Shown here: positions 1-8,291 of the stretch, in pieces
Numbering within the stretch: the first letter of the stretch is position 1
Layout of the letters: each line of letters begins with the position of its first letter
Origin: Clostridium sp. CAG:678
GTDB taxonomy: Bacteria > Bacillota > Clostridia > Oscillospirales > Acutalibacteraceae
Reading direction: 5' to 3'
Assembly: GCA_000431535.1 (NCBI GenBank)
Contig: HF991826.1
Coordinates: 65,898 to 129,897 of the forward strand
Length of the DNA: 64,000 nucleotides
Notes under the pieces: generated by a model
Database searches by the model: none
What the model saw: the letters and a program-made list of their open reading frames with translations, nothing else
What the model was told of the DNA's origin: nothing
Made by a program: the position numbers and the translations under genes

Positions 1-200
1 GAGATCAATTCATCAAATTTTCTCCAATTATTTTTTAAGTTTTCGTGTAACAATTGAATTTCATCGTGGGTTTTACCCATATCATATTGGGAAGTGGGTA
101 TATTTTTGTTATAGTAGGAATAGCATTCTTCCTGTAGTGCTTTAAGCTCTTTTACTGCCTTATCCACAGCATCTGTATCCACTATGTATTTATTTGACAT
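1..200 (-). CDS. N-terminal part of a T7SS-locus protein, runs off left edge
   Basis: Partial reading frame, 66 codons visible and no stop before the edge. It begins MSNKYIVDTDAVDKAV with an AGAGGTG ribosome binding site a few bases upstream and lies 14 bases after the stop of the preceding small gene. The visible part is charged and helical with a Trp near residue 57 (NNWRKF). It is the fourth gene after EssC in the same transcript. In other Firmicutes the genes after small helical T7SS partner proteins often encode LXG-type toxins, or further partners, so this may be the start of an effector or of another WXG100-like protein. That is inference from position; the family cannot be told from 66 residues. 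Confidence 0.6.
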   Translation of the reverse strand, partial: MSNKYIVDTDAVDKAVKELKALQEECYSYYNKNIPTSQYDMGKTHDEIQLLHENLKNNWRKFDELI

Positions 201-214
201 ACCTACACCTCTTT

Positions 215-517
215 TTAGTCATAAAGCTCTTTATCTGCATCATCGATTTGATCAAGGAAATTAATACAGTATTGCGAAATACTCCCTGATACAACATCAG
301 CAGCGATATTCTCATCAGATGTTTCCATGCTTACCTGAGAAATAAAAGTTTTGAGCGCATCGGCAGTTTTACCAGATTGAAACCCATTTTCTCTTGCATC
401 CGTCATAATGTTAATATATTTATTTGTCAAATTTACCAATCCGTCAAATGAACTGGTAAAAAAGTTTTTAACTTCTTCTATATATTCATCATGAACTATC
501 AATTCCATATTAAACAT
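215..517 (-). CDS. small helical T7SS-associated protein (WXG100-like)
   Basis: A 100-residue predicted all-helical protein without signal peptide or membrane segment. The centre has GFQSGKTADALKTF, the spacing expected for the helix-turn-helix bend of WXG100-superfamily proteins (G, small residue, A..L..F), but Trp is absent. It starts MFNMELIV after an AAAGGATG-type site and sits 8 bases downstream of the coiled-coil gene. Size and order (coiled-coil gene, then this, then a third gene) recall the YwqH-YwqI-YwqJ arrangement of Bacillus, where small helical proteins accompany an LXG toxin. Family membership is inferred from size, motif and context only. Confidence 0.6.
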   Translation of the reverse strand: MFNMELIVHDEYIEEVKNFFTSSFDGLVNLTNKYINIMTDARENGFQSGKTADALKTFISQVSMETSDENIAADVVSGSISQYCINFLDQIDDADKELYD

Positions 518-525
518 CCTTTCTT

Positions 526-1005
526 CTACATTGTAGGTAATGGATTTGCTTTGTAATGCATAATTTTTGTTTGCAAAATAAAATTATCAGTTGTAAGCTG
601 ATTTATTTGCGTTGATAAATTCTCTATTTCTTTTTCAAATTCTTTAATTTTTTTATTTATCTTTGAAAGAGACGATGTTAACCCGTTATCTGCTTGAGTT
701 CGTTGAGGACCTTTAATTACATCCAATATTGAGAAAAACAAAGTACCTTTAATAACTGAAATAGCGTTAAAGATCATTCCAACAATATTATTTACCTTAC
801 TCTCTGATTTAGATACAGATGCATCTATTTCATTTTGCAAATTAAATATTTTTGATCTGATCTTTTTCAGTTCTTCTATTTCTTCTTTTAAATCAACTAT
901 TTTCCTTTCGTACTTTTCTATCTGGTATTGATTGTTTCTAATCTTTTTTTCGCACTCCTCAATCCGTGGATCTTGTATTTCTCTTGGATACTGAGTTCCT
1001 GACAT
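526..1005 (-). CDS. coiled-coil T7SS-associated protein (DUF5082/YwqH-like)
   Basis: 159 residues. Two long charged coiled-coil stretches (about 12-65 and 110-150, rich in Lys, Glu, Ile, Leu heptads) flank a hydrophobic middle (about 70-97, containing VGMIFNAISVIKG and LFFSILDVIKG). Preceded by an AAAGGAGTAAG site. Length, coiled coil and position between the WXG100 gene and another small helical gene are like YwqH-type (DUF5082) partners of LXG effectors; the assignment is by resemblance, not by a recognised signature. It probably acts as a chaperone or targeting partner for a secreted protein encoded at or beyond the left edge. The gene is AT-rich compared with the central part of the EssC gene. 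Confidence 0.6.
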   Translation of the reverse strand: MSGTQYPREIQDPRIEECEKKIRNNQYQIEKYERKIVDLKEEIEELKKIRSKIFNLQNEIDASVSKSESKVNNIVGMIFNAISVIKGTLFFSILDVIKGPQRTQADNGLTSSLSKINKKIKEFEKEIENLSTQINQLTTDNFILQTKIMHYKANPLPTM

Positions 1006-1080
1006 ATTCTTACTCCTTTCTGGCTTCTTTTATTTTTATATATAAGTCAATTATGACATTATTGATTAAGTGAAAAGGAT

Positions 1081-1117
1081 ATGAACGAGTTGCCGAAAAA
1101 GTTCGGCAACCGTTCAT
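1081..1117 (-). terminator. hairpin after the WXG100 gene
   Basis: A near-perfect inverted repeat (GAACG and GTTGCCGAA against TTCGGCAAC and CGTTC, loop of four, one bulge) lies 10 bases past the WXG100 stop. On the minus strand it is followed by only a weak T-rich run (ATATCCTTTTC). It fits a partial terminator or 3' stabilising stem that would leave the WXG100 message more abundant than the genes after it. Confidence 0.5.
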
Positions 1118-1126
1118 ATTTACTGA

Positions 1127-1420
1127 TTAGCCGGAAACTGCGCTGGCTCCCTGAGCATCTTCATCCTGTCTGTTAGCAGAATAAGTACTGATGTAATTGG
1201 AAATCTCATTAAGAGCAGCAATAACCTTCTCAATAGCAGGCTTATGATCATCCTGAAAGCGCTGAACAAATGCTCTGGCTGTATCGTTTTTCCAACCGTC
1301 AGAAAGTTCTGCGTTCATATTCAGGAGATCCTTAAGAATACCATCAAGTTCCTCTGCCTTATTTGAATATGTTGTTTGGCCTTTAGCTAAAACTTCATAA
1401 TCAACATAGTTAATTGCCAT
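1127..1420 (-). CDS. esxA: WXG100 family T7SS protein (EsxA/YukE-like)
   Basis: A 97-residue helix-turn-helix protein, the normal size for the family. These proteins are secreted as dimers and serve as substrate and co-factor of the EssC motor. The bend motif reads D-G-W43-K-N45, so the canonical W-x-G glycine is Asn. A typical YxxxD/E export motif is not exact; the C-terminus has ISNYISTYSANRQDED followed by a small-residue tail. A strong GGAGGTG site precedes the start. It follows the EssC gene by about 50 bases and is followed by a hairpin, which fits high expression of this product. Family assignment is firm; export is inferred. Confidence 0.9.
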   Translation of the reverse strand: MAINYVDYEVLAKGQTTYSNKAEELDGILKDLLNMNAELSDGWKNDTARAFVQRFQDDHKPAIEKVIAALNEISNYISTYSANRQDEDAQGASAVSG

Positions 1421-1469
1421 TTTATTTCACCTCCTTTAAACATGCTTATAATAACTGCAAAAACAGATA

Positions 1470-4400
1470 TTACCATTTGGTAATTGTTTTGATTTTCTTT
1501 AACTCATTGCCTGATAGATAGAAAGCATCTCCGAACCCTAAAGGATTTTTAAATTTGCGTATTAGGGCAGATGTGGATTCAAAAATTTTAACATCTGATA
1601 AATTATCAAAGGCTATAACTTGATAATTCTCCTTAAGCATCTTTAAAACTTCCGGCGAACTATATGAAATAGGCTGATTTTCAACCTCTGTAAATATTAC
1701 CAATGATTTCAGCCCCTTATATTTTTTCATTATATCTTTATATAAATCCAAAATCTCACGGTTAGAACTAATAGCTGATATTGCGTCAATATTATTAACA
1801 ATGAACACAACTGGTTTCACATTATCAAGACATTTAACACCGTTTAATTCTCTCTCTGTGTACCTTTTGGATAAAGAATCATGAATAGTTGTCAGCATCT
1901 CTTTCACGTCGTCAACAGATCTTGAATATAGTTCTACATTTGAATTTTCAGATATGTCTTCGAATTCGCCTTTATAGTTATCTAAAATCAATATTTCAAA
2001 ATTTAATTTGCATATCAAATATTTTAGATAATTTATAAAATTTGTTTTACTGTCTTCAATACTTCCTGAAATCATTAATACTTCCTGTTTTAAAATATCA
2101 AGAATAACCGGAGCAACATTTGCATAATTTAAGCCTATTACTAAATTACAACTATTTGAAACAATATTGTAATTTTGTTCAATATTTTCCATACTGAGAA
2201 TATCAGGTATTTCAGGTATTTTCACAGCGGTGCTCATCTTAAATTTCTCATTGGAAGCATTTATGAATTCAGTAATTTTTTCAACACGTTCAAATTCTTT
2301 TTCACCTTCAAAGGCTAAATAGGTCTGACATTCGTAATGCGCTTTTTCTATTTCGACAATACATCTGCCACGCACATCGCTTAATTTAGTTTTACAATGT
2401 TCAAACAAAGTTACATATTCGCTGGAATCATTGCAAAACAAAGCAATTTTAGATGAAAAATTAGACATATATTTATAGCCTATTCCTCGTGTTTGCGAAT
2501 TAGCGACGACTACGCTGACGCCGACAGCAATACCTTCACGGCAAATGGTGAGGAGCACATCATTATCCTGAAGATAAAGTTCATTCAACGCGGTAAGGTT
2601 ATCAATGATCAGAACGATCTGGGGAATATCCGTATAACCGGCCTCTTTATAGGACAGATAATTGCTGACGCCTTTTTCAAGAAGTTTTTGCTTTCTGATC
2701 TCGATCTGTTCTGTAATAAGTTTGAAAAGATTTTTTAATTTTTCATCCTCATTGGAGCAGACAACGCCGCCGACAAAATTAAGCGATTCAAAATTTTTAA
2801 GAACCATGGACGCAAAATCTATGATATAGATATTGACATCCTGAGGGGTATAGTGATCCGCAATACCGCGAATAAGGAGCTGAAGCAGATTGGTTTTGCC
2901 GCTTTGCGATGAACCAATGATCATGGTATTATCTGAGAAAACATTTACGCCGTAAACCGACTGTATCTGATTATCCGGATCATCATAAATACCGATCGGA
3001 ACCGTTAACTCGCCTGCACCTTCACTGCTGTAGTTGATTACTTCAGGTAGCGGTGGCAGACAGATATCGGGCAATTTTTTAATATGCGCCTTTTCTGTAT
3101 AATCGTGAACATACTTAACAAGAGCTTCCAACTGAGTGGCGCTTTTTTCTCCGTTTTTCTTTTTCTTTTGCTGATATACCGGAATTCTGCGCCCTGAATC
3201 AGTGAGACTGTAGATTGAAAATTCTTTTACATTACTGTTATCGGCCTTTTCCGGGGCGCCGCTGTAAGCGGACTGGAAAAGTTCAAATATCTCGTTATTA
3301 CCGACCTGAAGATATGCTCGTCCGGGTTCTTTGATCTCCGCAGCAAGAGGAGATTTCAGGACTTCATTACTATCTTGCTGATCCTGTACTTTAAGGCAGA
3401 GTTTGAATCTTGAGTTTGACCAGATCTGGTCATCGACCTGACCGGACGGCTTTTGTGTTGCGAGTATGAGATGAACGCCAAGACTTCGGCCGATACGCGC
3501 CGCAGAAATAAGTTCTTTCATAAACTCCGGCTGTTCTGCTTTCAATTCTGCAAACTCATCCACGATCAAAATCAAATGCGGCAACGGTTCTGAAACTTCT
3601 CCTGCTTTGTATTTTTTTATGTACTTATCAATATGATTGACTTCCGCCTCAGCAAAAAGCCTTTGCCTTTTTTTAAGCTCCGCTTTTATAGATTTCAGAG
3701 AACGATCTATTTCCTTGCCGTCTATATTCGTTATGGCACCAACAAGATGCGGAAGATCTTTAAACTGATTTACCATTCCGCCGCCTTTGAAGTCAATAAT
3801 CACGAAACTAACCTCGTACGGATGAAAAAGGAGCGCCATGCTCAGTACATATGTTTGGAGTATTTCCGATTTACCGGAACCGGTTGTTCCGGCAACAAGT
3901 CCATGGGGTCCGTGCGCTTTATCATGAAGGTCAAGGCTGACCACACCGCTTTTGGAAACACCGATCGGTGCGGACATGGATTTGAATACCTGAGATTTGC
4001 TCCAGTTTGCAGCAAGATCGATATCATCAACAGCAATGATATTAAGAAGTCTAAACAGGGAAATATTTTTAACAAGTGTTCCCTCAAGAGATATTTCTTC
4101 AGTATAAACAGGTGCAAGAAGATCCACTACGGCTGCTGCCTGGTTGTCCGGAACAGACACATAATGAAATTCAGATGTATTATTTGCATCGGATGTATCA
4201 ATCAGAGATGCCGTATTTTCATTTTGGATATCAATAAGGTAATCGCAGTTAAGACCTATATCTGTCTTTTTATTACCAAAGTAAACAAATGTTACGCCAA
4301 GTTCTTTTGCGTTTTCAGTGAATTTAGAGATTGGGTGATTTTTAAATCCGTATTCATCAAACAGAAAAACAATAATGTTTTTATCATATTTTTTATTCTG

Positions 4401-5933
4401 TTCTCTGGCGGTCAGTTCTTTATAAAGATATTCAAACAGAACATTTTTACTTTCGCTGTCCGTAACAATGTTTCTTATGCCAAGGTCTTCATTATAGACA
4501 TGCGGCAGCATCCGAAGCCAGTGAATCTTATTTCTATGCTGTTCTTCACATACAAAGAAAAGATTTAGGTCAGCAGGAAACTGGCGGGCGCATAAATCAA
4601 TAATGATAGTTTTCATAAGTTCAAAACGATACTGATCCAGTCCTATGATTCCTATAGCATTTGAATCTTTGAAATTGCAAACGATCGGTGCTAAATGGAT
4701 ATACTCGTATTCTTTGGACAGATTCTCCGGAATAATCTGTAAATCATCTTCAACTTCCAGTTTTTCCTGCTTTTTATAATCAATTTCTTTTTTTGCTTTA
4801 ACATCACCTGTTCCAAGCCTAACGCAAAGGAAATCCTCATCTTCTGGCATTCTGTCAAACAGGTCGCCAGAAAAACTAAAGAAGCGGTTCATGAGGGTGT
4901 TTTCGTCATTATAAATTCTCTCAAGAAGTTCTTTTTCATCGTTACGGTCTTTTTCTATTTCCGCTTTTTTATTTTCTATATATTTATTGTATTTTTCGAT
5001 TCTTTCTTTTGAATTTGTTTTAAAATCTTTTTTACTTTGAATCAGACTGATAACTGCAGTAACTACGCCGATCCCGCTTGAAACCAGCATAAATGGCTGA
5101 AATGCAGCCATAGCAAGTCCGGCAACGACCATGATTAAAGACGGCAATAACCTTGACAATATATTGTTTTTTGGCTTCTGTGGTTTTGCAGGCGGGTCTA
5201 ACACCTGAATTTTTTCATCATCAACAACAAATTTAACTCTTGTATTTCGGTTGAATTTTGGGTAATCATTTTTCTGCTGCTCATCATAATAGGTTAGGCC
5301 GTTAACATTTACGTTAGTATCTGTCATAAGCCTTCTATTTTTTAAATAGAAACTAAACTCGGCAACAGAAAAGAAATCTCCGTTTTTAATGATTTCATTA
5401 TTTGCTGCCCTGGCGCCGTTATGATATACACCGCATGCAGATGAAAGAATCCTTAACTGATAATCAGATCCATTTCTTCTTAACTCGATACGGTCATTGT
5501 TTGTATATGGGCTGTTTAATACAATATTGGAAACAGAAGAACTTCCTATCGTTATGCAGTTTAAATTTGAAATATCGATTACACGGTCATACTTTTTTGC
5601 AGCGTTATCAAAATCTATAAGGAACTCCACTTTAAACAACTCTGTTTCACCGTTTTGATATCTCACTTTAAACGAATCACCGTGTGTAAGCTTCTTTGTT
5701 ACCAGTTTTCTTACATCGCCTGCATCGATATAAATATTATCGGAGCACATGATCTGCCAAGCGCCGTTTTCATTACTGAGTGTAAGGCAGAATTTTTCAA
5801 AAAATAATTCCTTATAAAACCTTACGTCACATTCAGTACCTATACCGATTCGAAGCATTTTAAGGTCATTTTGAAGTTGAATTTCCCTGTATATCTTTTT
5901 ATTTGATATTTTTACAACATAACCATAATCCAT
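1470..5933 (-). CDS. essC: EssC/YukBA-type T7SS ATPase
   Basis: 1487 residues, typical for EssC. It is the membrane motor that recruits and drives WXG100 and LXG substrates. Residues 1-200 form two FHA-like beta domains; two adjacent membrane segments lie at about 262-298; FtsK/SpoIIIE domains follow. ATPase domain 1 has GTTGSGKS near 680 and Walker B LILIVDEFAEL. Domain 2 has GSSQSGKT near 1005 and IVLIIDNL. Domain 3 has a degenerate GSIEDSKT near 1290 and VVFIVNNID with the acidic residue replaced, so it is probably weak or inactive as an ATPase. Start follows GAGGAAGAAACT, 10 bases after the EsaB gene. GC content falls in the last third compared with the central ATPase region. Confidence 0.96.
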   Translation of the reverse strand: MDYGYVVKISNKKIYREIQLQNDLKMLRIGIGTECDVRFYKELFFEKFCLTLSNENGAWQIMCSDNIYIDAGDVRKLVTKKLTHGDSFKVRYQNGETELFKVEFLIDFDNAAKKYDRVIDISNLNCITIGSSSVSNIVLNSPYTNNDRIELRRNGSDYQLRILSSACGVYHNGARAANNEIIKNGDFFSVAEFSFYLKNRRLMTDTNVNVNGLTYYDEQQKNDYPKFNRNTRVKFVVDDEKIQVLDPPAKPQKPKNNILSRLLPSLIMVVAGLAMAAFQPFMLVSSGIGVVTAVISLIQSKKDFKTNSKERIEKYNKYIENKKAEIEKDRNDEKELLERIYNDENTLMNRFFSFSGDLFDRMPEDEDFLCVRLGTGDVKAKKEIDYKKQEKLEVEDDLQIIPENLSKEYEYIHLAPIVCNFKDSNAIGIIGLDQYRFELMKTIIIDLCARQFPADLNLFFVCEEQHRNKIHWLRMLPHVYNEDLGIRNIVTDSESKNVLFEYLYKELTAREQNKKYDKNIIVFLFDEYGFKNHPISKFTENAKELGVTFVYFGNKKTDIGLNCDYLIDIQNENTASLIDTSDANNTSEFHYVSVPDNQAAAVVDLLAPVYTEEISLEGTLVKNISLFRLLNIIAVDDIDLAANWSKSQVFKSMSAPIGVSKSGVVSLDLHDKAHGPHGLVAGTTGSGKSEILQTYVLSMALLFHPYEVSFVIIDFKGGGMVNQFKDLPHLVGAITNIDGKEIDRSLKSIKAELKKRQRLFAEAEVNHIDKYIKKYKAGEVSEPLPHLILIVDEFAELKAEQPEFMKELISAARIGRSLGVHLILATQKPSGQVDDQIWSNSRFKLCLKVQDQQDSNEVLKSPLAAEIKEPGRAYLQVGNNEIFELFQSAYSGAPEKADNSNVKEFSIYSLTDSGRRIPVYQQKKKKNGEKSATQLEALVKYVHDYTEKAHIKKLPDICLPPLPEVINYSSEGAGELTVPIGIYDDPDNQIQSVYGVNVFSDNTMIIGSSQSGKTNLLQLLIRGIADHYTPQDVNIYIIDFASMVLKNFESLNFVGGVVCSNEDEKLKNLFKLITEQIEIRKQKLLEKGVSNYLSYKEAGYTDIPQIVLIIDNLTALNELYLQDNDVLLTICREGIAVGVSVVVANSQTRGIGYKYMSNFSSKIALFCNDSSEYVTLFEHCKTKLSDVRGRCIVEIEKAHYECQTYLAFEGEKEFERVEKITEFINASNEKFKMSTAVKIPEIPDILSMENIEQNYNIVSNSCNLVIGLNYANVAPVILDILKQEVLMISGSIEDSKTNFINYLKYLICKLNFEILILDNYKGEFEDISENSNVELYSRSVDDVKEMLTTIHDSLSKRYTERELNGVKCLDNVKPVVFIVNNIDAISAISSNREILDLYKDIMKKYKGLKSLVIFTEVENQPISYSSPEVLKMLKENYQVIAFDNLSDVKIFESTSALIRKFKNPLGFGDAFYLSGNELKKIKTITKW

Positions 5934-5943
5934 AGTTTCTTCC

Positions 5944-6198
5944 TCATTCAGTAAAATTGATGACCGTTCCGTTTCTTACACCAAAATCAGCAAGCAGTTT
6001 ATTGCCTTTCAGCAACACAATCGGTCTTTCCGCTTTCAAATAACAATTCTGAATATTGGATGTATCAATGCCGAGATCATATGCCGTATTCAGAGCAAGC
6101 ACCAGATCATTTGCCGAAATATCAAGCGGCACTTCCAAATCGGTTTCAAAATTCCTTTTATGTATTCTGAAAATAACGACTGCTTTATTTTGTTCCAT
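5944..6198 (-). CDS. esaB: EsaB/YukD ubiquitin-like T7SS protein
   Basis: 84 residues with the ubiquitin-like beta-grasp pattern of YukD/EsaB: an N-terminal beta strand (VVIFRIHKRNFETDLEVPLD), a helix (ANDLVLALNTAYDLG), then YLKAERPIVLLKGNKLLADFGVRNGTVINF. EsaB is a small cytosolic T7SSb component affecting substrate levels or motor assembly. The start is preceded by GGAGATATAT. It lies directly upstream of the EssC gene and downstream of the CpaE/TadZ-like ATPase gene in the same transcript. Confidence 0.9.
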   Translation of the reverse strand: MEQNKAVVIFRIHKRNFETDLEVPLDISANDLVLALNTAYDLGIDTSNIQNCYLKAERPIVLLKGNKLLADFGVRNGTVINFTE

Positions 6199-6207
6199 AT
6201 ATATCTC

Positions 6208-7263
6208 CTATATAATCATATAAGCTACTTTCTGTATTTCCGGTTCTGCACAAATTTCGGCAAGTTTTTTTGAGTCTATATCCTTGATTGTTTTGATGTA
6301 TTCATTTACGGCAAAGTTTGCTTTTTCCTGTGTTGAAACCAAATAGTTTTCCTGACTTTTATTATATTTATTACAGAGAAAAATAAACTTTTCTTTATCA
6401 CTGTAGCTAATGTTTTTTAATAACATATTTGTTGCGCAAAGTGATTTTCTATTTTGTTCGCAAATGATAAAAACCTTATCGGCGACTGAAATCATTGATG
6501 CCTTATCATTGTCAAAGACCGTGTCCGTATCGACTACTATATAATCGTATTCATTCGTTTTTTTCACGGATTCCACGATATTTTTATATATACTGAAATC
6601 TATGCCGAGAGAAGAAAGCGACGCGCCAAACGGAGGCAGATAATCAAAATGCTCATTTCTTAATACCGGCTTAATACGAGCATAAATATCAGGCGAACTG
6701 TGATAAAACGAGGAATAAGCATTACTGGAAATGGGAATCACGCTGTTTAACAGGTACTGATAAGAATTGATTCTTTCCGCATTGATGTAAAGAACTTTTT
6801 TTAGATTTTGAGTAAGACAATAGGAAACACCCAAAGCAAGCGTTGTTTTGCCGGCGCCTCCGCCTGCGGAATAAAACAATAATACCTGTGTGTTTTTAAC
6901 GGGATCAAAACTTGAACCAAACACGGATGAACTAAGAGATACGATCCGATTAAAGATTTCTTTTATACTTGAATATTTTTGTATTCTTTCTGCAATAAGA
7001 TCGCTTGTTTTATCCGGACCGACCTCTTCTGTAAGCACAAACATTTTGGGAATATTCTGTTTTTGAAGTTCACTTGAGTAAAGAGCTTCATCCGCAACCA
7101 AAATATCCACATTTTTCGGAGTTGAAAAATATTCGTCAAAGTATTCTCTGTCTGTTATGATCTGAAGATCAATCTTGTCATCATATTCTTCCAAAAAGCG
7201 CAGTTCCAAAGGGGTAATGATCTTTATATCCGTATCTGCCAAAACCACGACCGGTTTTTTCAT
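6208..7263 (-). CDS. CpaE/TadZ-like MinD/ParA-superfamily ATPase
   Basis: About 351 residues. The first 120 look like an atypical receiver domain (VVVLADTDIKIITPLE, VDILVADEALY, KMFVLTEEV), the rest is a MinD/ParA ATPase: P-loop GGGAGKTT near 142, switch VVDTDTVFDND, and VADKVFIICEQN. The lysine that usually starts the deviant Walker A (KGGxGKT) is Gly here. This layout matches TadZ/CpaE, which position secretion or pilus machines at sites in the cell. I chose the ATG at 7261-7263 rather than a GTG two codons upstream because GGAGGT sits 8 bases before it; it begins just after the FHA gene stop. Being in the T7SS transcript suggests it localises or times the secretion complex. Confidence 0.8.
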   Translation of the reverse strand: MKKPVVVLADTDIKIITPLELRFLEEYDDKIDLQIITDREYFDEYFSTPKNVDILVADEALYSSELQKQNIPKMFVLTEEVGPDKTSDLIAERIQKYSSIKEIFNRIVSLSSSVFGSSFDPVKNTQVLLFYSAGGGAGKTTLALGVSYCLTQNLKKVLYINAERINSYQYLLNSVIPISSNAYSSFYHSSPDIYARIKPVLRNEHFDYLPPFGASLSSLGIDFSIYKNIVESVKKTNEYDYIVVDTDTVFDNDKASMISVADKVFIICEQNRKSLCATNMLLKNISYSDKEKFIFLCNKYNKSQENYLVSTQEKANFAVNEYIKTIKDIDSKKLAEICAEPEIQKVAYMII

Positions 7264-7265
7264 AA

Positions 7266-8174
7266 TCACTTACCTCCCTGAATTCTGATCAAAAAGTCCT
7301 CATTAGCAAGGCGGAGTCTGTCCCCATTTTTCACCGAATACAATTCTTCTGCCACAAGTCGTTTTGAATTCAGGAAACTGCCGTTTGAACTTTTAAGATC
7401 CTGAACAAAATATTCACCGTTTCTGAAAATAAATTTACAGTGTGCACTGCTGATTGCCGGATTTTCCGGAACAACAGCATCAACTTTAGAAGCCACTCTG
7501 CCTAAAATAAATTCCGGTTTGTTAATATTGAATTCGCAAGTATTTTTTGAATTTACCGATACCACATTCAGCAGTGGTTGGATTCCTGCACGTCTTACAG
7601 AACCGCCGGAACATTCAGAAGATATTTTTCTATGCAACTCCTCGATGGTTAAAGAGGCATTAGACAAGTACATAGAGATCTTGCTGATCTTATCTGATGA
7701 AAGAACAGGCGTTGACGAAATGATCTGCAACAATTGAGTACGAAGTTCATTTAGAAACACTTCTTCTCCAACGGAATTGGAAGTTAACGGAAGATAGATC
7801 AGCGATACACCCAGTGTTTTTTGATCTATAAAAATTTTATCTGTGGAGATGTCCACATTCTGATAGGATAAAAATCCTATGGCCTTTATTTCAAGGAGCA
7901 CTTCAAAAAGATTTCTTAAAATCAAAGTAAAAGATTCAGGATCAACGGAAAGCAAAATGTTGCTTAAATTTTTATGATCGCCGATAAAATATACAAGACT
8001 TACTCTGCCGTTGAACATTGCTTTGGCGCATTTTATAAAACCGCCGGTTTTCTCTTTATTTTTCAGCACTTTGAAATCCGTAAGTGAAAACAAACTATTA
8101 TCACTTAAAATATATCCCGGATTCTGGGAAAACTGCATTTCCGTTATTTTATTGCTTTGAATTAATTCGTTCAT
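7266..8174 (-). CDS. FHA-domain protein with DUF6382-like N-terminus
   Basis: 302 residues. The C-terminal 95 are an FHA domain with the expected binding residues: FILGR, AISSAHCKF, then SSNGSFLN. FHA domains bind phosphothreonine. The N-terminal 190 residues resemble the DUF6382 region of clostridial FHA proteins and the pseudokinase of EssB in outline: a helical segment (LLEIKAIGFLSYQNVDIS), a strand pair (KIFIDQKT, VSLIYLPL), then helices. No membrane segment is seen. GGAGAATGAAAA precedes the start. It lies between the surface-protein gene and the ATPase gene, and may be the reader of kinase-modified T7SS-locus proteins. Confidence 0.85.
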   Translation of the reverse strand: MNELIQSNKITEMQFSQNPGYILSDNSLFSLTDFKVLKNKEKTGGFIKCAKAMFNGRVSLVYFIGDHKNLSNILLSVDPESFTLILRNLFEVLLEIKAIGFLSYQNVDISTDKIFIDQKTLGVSLIYLPLTSNSVGEEVFLNELRTQLLQIISSTPVLSSDKISKISMYLSNASLTIEELHRKISSECSGGSVRRAGIQPLLNVVSVNSKNTCEFNINKPEFILGRVASKVDAVVPENPAISSAHCKFIFRNGEYFVQDLKSSNGSFLNSKRLVAEELYSVKNGDRLRLANEDFLIRIQGGK

Positions 8175-8247
8175 TTTTCATTCTCCGTGAGGATTAAAAT
8201 CATAAATATGTGTTTTTCGGCAAAAGCATATATTTCTGACTTCAATC

Positions 8248-8273
8248 CCCGGCACGGCATATGCCGTGCCGGG
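8248..8273. repeat. perfect 26-base palindrome between genes
   Basis: CCCGGCACGGCAT is followed directly by its exact complement, giving a GC-rich 13-bp stem with almost no loop. It lies 18 bases past the stop of the surface-protein gene and about 75 bases before the FHA gene. No T-run follows on either strand, so it is not a standard terminator. It may stabilise or process the polycistronic message, or be a protein-binding site. Confidence 0.55.
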
Positions 8274-8291
8274 TCAAAATATTATTGTGTT

